From: Bacteroidota bacterium
GTDB lineage: Bacteria; Bacteroidota; Bacteroidia; Flavobacteriales; Flavobacteriaceae
Direction: 5' to 3'
Length of the DNA: 11,902 nt
NCBI GenBank assembly: GCA_947468985.1
Contig: CANINJ010000028.1
Coordinates: 1 to 11,902 of the forward strand
The notes beneath the pieces were generated by a model. It did not search any database. It saw only the letters and a list, made by a program, of their open reading frames with translations, and was not told where the DNA came from. The position numbers and the translations under genes are program-made. Positions 5,444-11,902 of this stretch are shown here, in pieces; the first letter of the stretch is position 1, and every line of letters begins with the position of its first letter.

Positions 5444-7456
5444 ATGAAAAAACAAATTTCAATACTTTTATTGTTGTTGTTTTGTTCTATTAATTTCTAT
5501 TCTCAAGATACTTTGAAAGAAATTAAGGTTCAAAGCGCGCAAAAAAGTTTGCAGAAATCATTAAAGTTAACAGCAAATACAACCTTGCTTTCAAGCAAAG
5601 AATTATTAAAAGCCGCTTGCTGTAATTTGGCCGAAAGTTTTGAAACAAATCCATCAATTGATGTGAATTTTTCAGATGCTTTAACGGGAACAAAACAAAT
5701 CAAAATGCTTGGTTTAACGAGTCCGTATTTGATGATTACCGAAGAGAATATTCCTTCTGTTCGTGGTGCTTCACAAGCGTATGGATTGTCATTTACGCCT
5801 GGAACTTGGGTTGAAAGTATCCAAATCACAAAAGGCGCAGGAAGTGTTGTGAATGGCTACGAAAGTATTTCAGGACAAATAAATACAGAATTAATTAAGC
5901 CTATAAAAGACATTCCTTTTTTCTTGAATGCTTATGGTTCTTCGGATTCTCGCTTTGAATTGAACACGCATTTCAACAGAAAAATATCAGATAAATGGGC
6001 GACAAGTTTGTTCGTTCACGGAAATACTCGGGTTTCCAAAAATGATATGAATAACGATGGTTTTCTCGATAATCCATTGGCGAAGCAAGTCAATATTTTG
6101 AATCGTTGGCAATATACAAATGCTGAAAAAGGCTGGGTAAGTTTTGTAAATTTCCGTTATATGAATGACAAAAAACAAACGGGAGAATTGAATTTTGATC
6201 CCAATCGAGACAAGCTAACTACGAATTATTGGGGTTCAGAAATCAATACCGAGCGAATTGATATTTCAACAAAAATCGGCTATGTTTTTCCGGATATGCC
6301 GTATCAAAGTATTGGATTTCAAAATGCATTCAACAGTCATAATCAGGAATCCTATTTTGGGTTAAACCAATACAATATCAAACAAAAAAGCTACTATTCG
6401 AACCTAATTTTCAATTCTATAATTGATAATACAATGCATAAATTTGCAACAGGTTTAAATTTTACGTATGATAAATATGAGGAATTTGTAAATGTTACAG
6501 ATTACAGTAGAGCTGATAATTCTTTTGGAGCATTTTTTGAATATACATATGACAATGCCAACAATTTCAGTCTTGTTTTAGGAGGTAGAGTTGACAATCA
6601 TAACCGATTAGGAACTTTTTTAACACCACGATTACACGTTCGATACAATCCTTGGGAGAAGGGAGTTTTACGATTTTCTGCAGGTCGCGGAAAACGTAGT
6701 GCGAATATTTTTGCTGAAAACCAACAGCTTTTTGGAAGTTCAAGAAACTTTGAAATTTTAAATACTGGTGGAAAAATATACGGACTTAATCCTGAAATTG
6801 CCTGGAATTACGGTTTGAGTTTTTCACAGGGATTTAAACTTTTTAATAGAAGTGGCGATGTTGGATTTGATTTCTACAGAACTGATTTTCAAAATCAAGT
6901 GGTGGTTGATCTGTATCAAGGACCGCAACAAGTAGTATTCTATAATTTGAATGGAAAGTCGTTTGCTAACAGTTTGCAAATAGAGTTTAATTATGAATTG
7001 GCGAAACACTTTAATTTGAGAACGGCCTATAAGTATTATGACATTCAAACGGATTATCAATATGTTACTCAAGAAAGACCTTTACAAGCGAAACATCGAT
7101 TTTTCGGAAATTTAGGATATGAAACTCATATTACTGATAAAGGAAAACAATGGAAATTTGATTATACTTTGAATTGGCTTGGAAAACAAAGATTGCCAGC
7201 TACTATTTCCAACTCTGGTTTAGATTCTATGCCAGATTATTCAGCTTCATTTTCAGTTATGAACATGCAGGTTACACGATTATTTTCATCTACCTTTGAA
7301 GTATATGTTGGAGGTGAAAACATTGGAAATTACAAACAAGAAAAAGCAATTTTAGGCAGTGATAATCCTTTTGGAACTACTTTTGATACATCTATAATAT
7401 ATGCGCCTGTATTTGGACAAATGTATTACGCAGGATTACGTTTTAAGATAAAATAA
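5444..7456 (+). CDS. TonB-dependent outer-membrane receptor, probable metal uptake
   Basis: A 670-residue outer-membrane beta-barrel transporter driven by TonB/ExbBD. Residues 1-20 are a signal peptide (cleavage likely after YS). DTLKEIKV (22-29) is a plausible TonB box directly after it. The plug domain (about 35-150) includes AACCNLAESFETNPSIDV (57-74), KQIKMLGLTSPYLMI (84-98), PSVRGASQAYGL (104-115) and VESIQITKGAGSVVNGYESISGQIN (123-147), all standard plug blocks. The rest is barrel, ending in YYAGLRFKIK with the alternating aromatic pattern of a last barrel strand. It lacks the N-terminal carboxypeptidase-like domain common in Bacteroidota receptors, and no SusD gene follows, so a polysaccharide role is unlikely. 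The Cys59-Cys60 pair in the plug is notable: the genes before and after both encode exported cysteine-pair proteins. Copper or another thiophilic metal complex is the inferred cargo. It probably shares the upstream promoter; the 71-bp gap has none. Confidence 0.87.
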   Translation: MKKQISILLLLLFCSINFYSQDTLKEIKVQSAQKSLQKSLKLTANTTLLSSKELLKAACCNLAESFETNPSIDVNFSDALTGTKQIKMLGLTSPYLMITEENIPSVRGASQAYGLSFTPGTWVESIQITKGAGSVVNGYESISGQINTELIKPIKDIPFFLNAYGSSDSRFELNTHFNRKISDKWATSLFVHGNTRVSKNDMNNDGFLDNPLAKQVNILNRWQYTNAEKGWVSFVNFRYMNDKKQTGELNFDPNRDKLTTNYWGSEINTERIDISTKIGYVFPDMPYQSIGFQNAFNSHNQESYFGLNQYNIKQKSYYSNLIFNSIIDNTMHKFATGLNFTYDKYEEFVNVTDYSRADNSFGAFFEYTYDNANNFSLVLGGRVDNHNRLGTFLTPRLHVRYNPWEKGVLRFSAGRGKRSANIFAENQQLFGSSRNFEILNTGGKIYGLNPEIAWNYGLSFSQGFKLFNRSGDVGFDFYRTDFQNQVVVDLYQGPQQVVFYNLNGKSFANSLQIEFNYELAKHFNLRTAYKYYDIQTDYQYVTQERPLQAKHRFFGNLGYETHITDKGKQWKFDYTLNWLGKQRLPATISNSGLDSMPDYSASFSVMNMQVTRLFSSTFEVYVGGENIGNYKQEKAILGSDNPFGTTFDTSIIYAPVFGQMYYAGLRFKIK

Positions 7457-7522
7457 AGGTAATAGCAATAGCAAATCAATAATAAATATAAATATCAAAA
7501 TAATAACTCAAATATAATAATT

Positions 7523-7864
7523 ATGAAAAATTTAATTTTAGCAATAGTAGTATTTTTCGCTGGATTCTCAATTCAAGCGCAGGAAAAGTTGAATAAAAAT
7601 GCCAAATATGTAATCGAAGTAAATGGCAATTGTGAGCAATGTCAGAATCGAATTCAAAAAGCTGTCTTTTCAGTTTCTGGAGTAAAATCGGCAAATTGGA
7701 GTATTGAAACCCACGAATTGAGCCTGATTCTAAACGAAGAAAAAACAACAATTCTGGCGGTTAAAAAAGCAATTGCCAAAGCTGGATATGATACCGATGA
7801 GGAAAAAGCAATTTCTGAAAGCTATGATAAATTGCCTGGATGTTGCCAATATGAAAGAAAATAG
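7523..7864 (+). CDS. Exported heavy-metal-associated (HMA) domain protein
   Basis: A 113-residue periplasmic protein with a signal peptide (1-19, cleavage near IQA-QEK) and one ferredoxin-like HMA domain (about 27-92). The metal-binding loop reads GNCEQCQNRIQKA (35-47), giving Cys37-x-x-Cys40. The usual GMTCxxC has Asn instead of Met-Thr before the first cysteine. SVSGVKSANWSIETHELSL (50-68) and ILAVKKAIAKAGYDTD (77-92) complete the beta-alpha-beta repeat. The C-terminal tail has an extra pair, LPGCCQYERK (104-113; Cys107, Cys108), not part of the standard domain. It is expected to bind Cu(I) or a similar ion and pass it between envelope proteins. It follows the receptor gene after 66 bp of low-complexity AT-rich DNA with no promoter seen, so it is likely the last gene of that operon. 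The metal identity is inferred from the domain family. Confidence 0.87.
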   Translation: MKNLILAIVVFFAGFSIQAQEKLNKNAKYVIEVNGNCEQCQNRIQKAVFSVSGVKSANWSIETHELSLILNEEKTTILAVKKAIAKAGYDTDEEKAISESYDKLPGCCQYERK

Positions 7865-7999
7865 AAGGTTTTATAACATTAATTAATTTTTAAATGATAC
7901 TAATAAATTGTGTCTAAATTAAATTTTAGTTACTTTCACACCCGATACTATTGCTCATAAAAAAACAAAGCAATCTCAAATTAGATACCAAATTTACCT

Positions 8000-8704
8000 A
8001 TGAATAATTTTGATTGGACTCAATTAATAAATCCAGAATTTTATATTACGTTACAAATTGCTGGAATCCAAATAGGACTTTATATTGTCTTATTTATTGT
8101 TTTTGCGGAAACAGGACTTTTTGCAGGTTTCTTTTTACCAGGTGATAGTTTGTTGTTTTTGTCAGGAATATATGCTTCGGGATCAGTTGTTGATGGGGTT
8201 TATCATACGGGTTTAGTAGATCAATTTGTGCATATTGACAGTGAATTTATCAACGTATTAATCTTAGTTTCCTTTGTTGCTTTAGCAGGGATTTTGGGAA
8301 ATATGGTTGGATATTGGTTTGGTTCAAAAAGCGGCTATTACTTATTTAAAAAGGAAGATACTTTTTGGTTCAAGAAAAAATACTTAATTCAATCAAAGGA
8401 TTTCTTCGAAAGATATGGTGGAAAAGCTATTATTTACGCTCGTTTTTTACCTATTTTCCGAACTTTTGCGCCCATAATCGCAGGAGTTGTAACTATGGAT
8501 AAAAAGAAATTTATGTTTTTCAATATTGTTAGTTCTTTTTTATGGTCTTTTATATTGATATTTTCAGGGCATTATTTGTACGGAATATTTTTGAAAAACG
8601 GAATCGACTTAAAAAACCACATAGAATACATTGTAATCGGAATTATTCTTATTTCAACATTACCCGTAATATTTAAACTTTTGAAGAAAACGGTAGTTAA
8701 ATAA
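8000..8704 (+). CDS. DedA family membrane protein
   Basis: A 234-residue inner-membrane protein of the DedA/SNARE-associated (PF09335) family. Members of this family recycle undecaprenyl phosphate or move phospholipids across the cytoplasmic membrane and depend on the proton motive force. Key motifs are present. FAETGLFAGFFLPGDSLLF (35-53) carries Glu37 and Asp49 in the re-entrant loop, matching the essential acidic residues of E. coli DedA proteins. GILGNMVGYWFGSKSG (97-112) follows. YARFLPIFRTFAPIIAG (146-162) carries Arg148 and Arg154, matching the essential arginines. Membrane segments lie near 21-36, 84-108, 173-195 and 208-225. The gene stands alone: 135 bp of non-coding DNA precede it with no good promoter match, and a strong terminator follows. 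Which lipid it moves cannot be told from the sequence. Confidence 0.88.
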   Translation: MNNFDWTQLINPEFYITLQIAGIQIGLYIVLFIVFAETGLFAGFFLPGDSLLFLSGIYASGSVVDGVYHTGLVDQFVHIDSEFINVLILVSFVALAGILGNMVGYWFGSKSGYYLFKKEDTFWFKKKYLIQSKDFFERYGGKAIIYARFLPIFRTFAPIIAGVVTMDKKKFMFFNIVSSFLWSFILIFSGHYLYGIFLKNGIDLKNHIEYIVIGIILISTLPVIFKLLKKTVVK

Positions 8705-8726
8705 TTTTATATCATTTATATAAAAC

Positions 8727-8765
8727 AAAATCCGCTTCATCATTGACGAAGCGGATTTTTTATTT
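8727..8765. terminator. Bidirectional terminator between dedA and groEL
   Basis: A 12-bp perfect stem, AAAATCCGCTTC (8727-8738) with GAAGCGGATTTT (8748-8759), encloses a 9-base loop. A T-rich tract follows on the plus strand. On the minus strand the right arm is followed by TTTTGTTTTA. It therefore ends both the dedA transcript and the convergent groESL transcript. Confidence 0.85.
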
Positions 8766-8779
8766 GAATGTTATTTAAA

Positions 8780-10842
<2,063 letters not shown>

Positions 10843-10843
10843 G

Positions 10844-11119
10844 CTATATAATCGCAAGAATGTCGTCCTCACGCATTATCAAATAATCTTTTCCTTCTAA
10901 TTTTAATTCAGTTCCTGCATATTTTCCGTACAAAACGGAATCGCCAACTTTAACAGTCATTGTGTGGTCTTTTGTTCCATTTCCAACAGCAACTACAGTT
11001 CCTTTTTGAGGTTTTTCTTTAGCTGTATCTGGAATAAAAATTCCTGATGCTGTTTTTGTTTCTGCAGCTACAGGTTCAATTAAAACGCGGTCTGAAAGAG
11101 GTTTGATATTTAAACTCAT
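10844..11119 (-). CDS. groES: Co-chaperonin GroES (Hsp10)
   Basis: The seven-membered lid of the GroEL folding chamber. The 91-residue product is full length: [13 protein letters not shown] (5-17) opens the beta-barrel. The mobile loop (about 18-34) holds the GroEL-contacting GIFIP (26-30). Then come [13 protein letters not shown] (34-46), [16 protein letters not shown] (56-71) and [13 protein letters not shown] (79-91). It is separated from groEL by the 429-bp inserted cassette but on the same strand, and presumably shares one message with it. The upstream 83 bp hold an AT-rich leader and an imperfect dyad rather than a clear TAnnTTTG box, which fits heat-inducible control. The secG terminator lies just beyond, so groES starts its own transcription unit. 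Confidence 0.99.
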   Translation of the reverse strand: MSLNIKPLSDRVLIEPVAAETKTASGIFIPDTAKEKPQKGTVVAVGNGTKDHTMTVKVGDSVLYGKYAGTELKLEGKDYLIMREDDILAII

Positions 11120-11163
11120 AATGATATATTTAATATGTTATTTTAATTTGATGAAAATCTAAT

Positions 11164-11197
11164 TTCAGAAATTATGCCAATATGTATATTCTGACAA
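11164..11197 (-). promoter_or_regulatory. Putative groESL promoter/operator region
   Basis: Read on the minus strand, TGTCA, 12 bases and TGGCA form an imperfect dyad (11175-11196, plus-strand limits). This is followed by AATTTCTGAA. The region lies between the secG terminator and groES, where the groESL promoter must be. No exact TAnnTTTG is present. TGGCAT - N5 - CTGAA also resembles a degenerate sigma-54 site, but the -12 GC is GA. The identity of the regulator is open. Confidence 0.35.
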
Positions 11198-11202
11198 TTT
11201 TG

Positions 11203-11238
11203 CCTAAAAAAAATGCCAGCATTGACAGGCTGGCATTT
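11203..11238 (-). terminator. Intrinsic terminator of the secG operon
   Basis: AAATGCCAGC (11211-11220) and GCTGGCATTT (11229-11238) make a perfect 10-bp stem with an 8-base loop. On the minus strand the stem is followed by a run of T residues (complement of the A-run ending the left flank, 11206-11213). It lies 21 bp after the secG stop and separates secG from groES. Confidence 0.9.
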
Positions 11239-11259
11239 ATATTTTATAATTTGAATTAT

Positions 11260-11610
11260 TTATTTAGCAGGCGCTGGTGCCGGCATTGTTTTCGCAGGAA
11301 CATCAGAAGTTGCCGGTTTTGCAGCCGCTGGTGTAGCTTTTTGAGTTGTATCTATAATTTTAGAATCTGAATCTCCTAAAGTTCCAGTAAAACTCAAACA
11401 AGATAATAATATCAACGCTGTTAATATAAATGCTAATGTCCAAGTGCTTTTATCTAAAAAGTCGGTAGTTTTTTGTACTCCACCCATCATTTGCGAACCT
11501 CCTAAAGAAGAAGATAATCCACCACCTTTAGGGTTTTGAACCATTATTACTACAATTAAAAGAAAACATACGATAGTTATTAATACTAAAAAAATTGAAA
11601 ATGTACTCAT
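11260..11610 (-). CDS. secG: Preprotein translocase subunit SecG
   Basis: The small auxiliary subunit of the SecYEG channel in the inner membrane, which assists SecA-driven export. The 116-residue protein has two membrane helices (about 5-24 and 57-75). Between them is the conserved cytoplasmic loop VQNPKGGGLSSSLGG (24-38), the family hallmark, followed by FLDKSTW (51-57). After the second helix comes a low-complexity tail (about 83-116) rich in Ala, Pro and Lys, a common extension in Bacteroidota SecG. The ATG is only 2 bp after the stop of the upstream TPR gene, so the two are co-transcribed and probably translationally coupled. An intrinsic terminator follows directly. Confidence 0.95.
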   Translation of the reverse strand: MSTFSIFLVLITIVCFLLIVVIMVQNPKGGGLSSSLGGSQMMGGVQKTTDFLDKSTWTLAFILTALILLSCLSFTGTLGDSDSKIIDTTQKATPAAAKPATSDVPAKTMPAPAPAK

Positions 11611-11612
11611 TG

Positions 11613-11902
11613 TTATTTGTTATTATGTTGTAAAATCTTAATATCCGAAATACGGTTTGCAAAGAAACTACTTTTTTCTGGATATTTCAAAATTAATATT
11701 TCATAAGCTTGAATTGCTTTATCATATTTATTTTGTTCTAAATATACGCGCGCCAATGTTTCTGTCATTAAATAGGAATTATTTTCCGAACTTGGTTCTA
11801 AAAAAACTTTAGGTTCTGCTTCTTTTTTTATTGGTGGAATCTTCGGACTTGCTTCAATAAACTTGTCTATCAATTCATTTTTCTTCTGTTTCTCAGGGTC
11901 AA
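11613..11902 (-). CDS. TPR-repeat protein, C-terminal part (cut by window edge)
   Basis: The C-terminal part (about 96 residues) of a protein whose frame stays open to the end of the window, so its start lies outside. A Lys/Pro/Glu-rich linker (PKIPPIKKEAEPKVF) precedes a tetratricopeptide-like helix pair: LARVYLEQNKYDKAIQAYEILILKYPEKSSFFANRI, with TPR-type Leu, Ala, Tyr, Ala, Tyr and Pro at the expected spacings. The TTG at 11873 could look like a start but is internal: the codons before it are open and similar in composition. Its stop is 2 bp from the secG ATG. In flavobacteria a TPR protein of this kind commonly precedes secG near an LptE-like gene; that context is recalled, not seen here. 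The repeats suggest protein-protein contacts; no enzymatic role is visible. Confidence 0.75.
   Translation of the reverse strand, partial: DPEKQKKNELIDKFIEASPKIPPIKKEAEPKVFLEPSSENNSYLMTETLARVYLEQNKYDKAIQAYEILILKYPEKSSFFANRISDIKILQHNNK

Noticed and set aside
7460..7522. Low-complexity repeats (TAGCAA, AATAA-type) before the HMA gene
   Set aside because: Short, irregular AT-rich runs with no consistent unit or fold.
7908..7938. Promoter-like TTG-N20-TACTTTCA upstream of the DedA gene
   Set aside because: The -7 box matches only four of six fixed positions and lies over 60 bp from the ATG; not strong enough to annotate.

Overview
The window looks like a chromosomal segment of a flavobacterium (phylum Bacteroidota, probably Flavobacterium or a close relative). 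The DNA is AT-rich. Start sites lack Shine-Dalgarno sequences, and several carry the Bacteroidota -7 promoter box TAnnTTTG. The families present (XrtF exosortase with its private partner, HYC_CC_PP protein, a TonB-dependent receptor without SusD, GroES/GroEL with a Bacteroidota SecG) are typical of that group. Almost all of the window is coding; no gap exceeds 300 bases. No tRNA, rRNA, CRISPR array or classical insertion sequence was seen.

Layout. Positions 27-1598, minus strand: a GH53 endo-galactanase lipoprotein, preceded by a GAF-domain protein of the free methionine-R-sulfoxide reductase type. Positions 1670-2645, plus: the exosortase XrtF (TTG start) overlapping its dedicated partner; it diverges from the GAF gene across a 71-bp two-way promoter region. 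Positions 2707-4919, plus: an ATP-cone/PD-(D/E)xK nuclease-like protein followed closely by a CPSF-type metallo-beta-lactamase RNase. Positions 4971-7864, plus: a three-gene envelope locus (HYC_CC_PP protein, TonB-dependent receptor, exported heavy-metal-associated domain protein). All three products carry adjacent-cysteine pairs, which suggests copper or another thiophilic metal as their common subject. Positions 8000-8704, plus: a DedA-family membrane protein, followed by a strong bidirectional terminator. Positions 8780-11902, minus: a run of TPR protein (cut by the window edge), secG and its terminator, groES, a four-helix-bundle gene, then groEL.

The most unusual structure is the groES-groEL junction. 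A 118-residue four-helix-bundle gene of the 23S rRNA intervening-sequence (IVS) family lies between the two chaperonin genes. It is bracketed by inverted copies of a repeat built on TTTAAGC, and on each side this heptamer occurs twice at an exact 21-bp period. The right-hand repeat ends at the groES stop codon and the left-hand one lies 5 bp upstream of the groEL start codon. This resembles a small inverted-repeat-bounded cassette that entered the chaperonin operon, comparable to the IVS elements of 23S rRNA. It may form a stem-loop in the groESL message. That interpretation is inference; the repeats and their spacing are read directly from the sequence.

Protein functions are assigned from recognised motifs and remembered family patterns; no database search was run.
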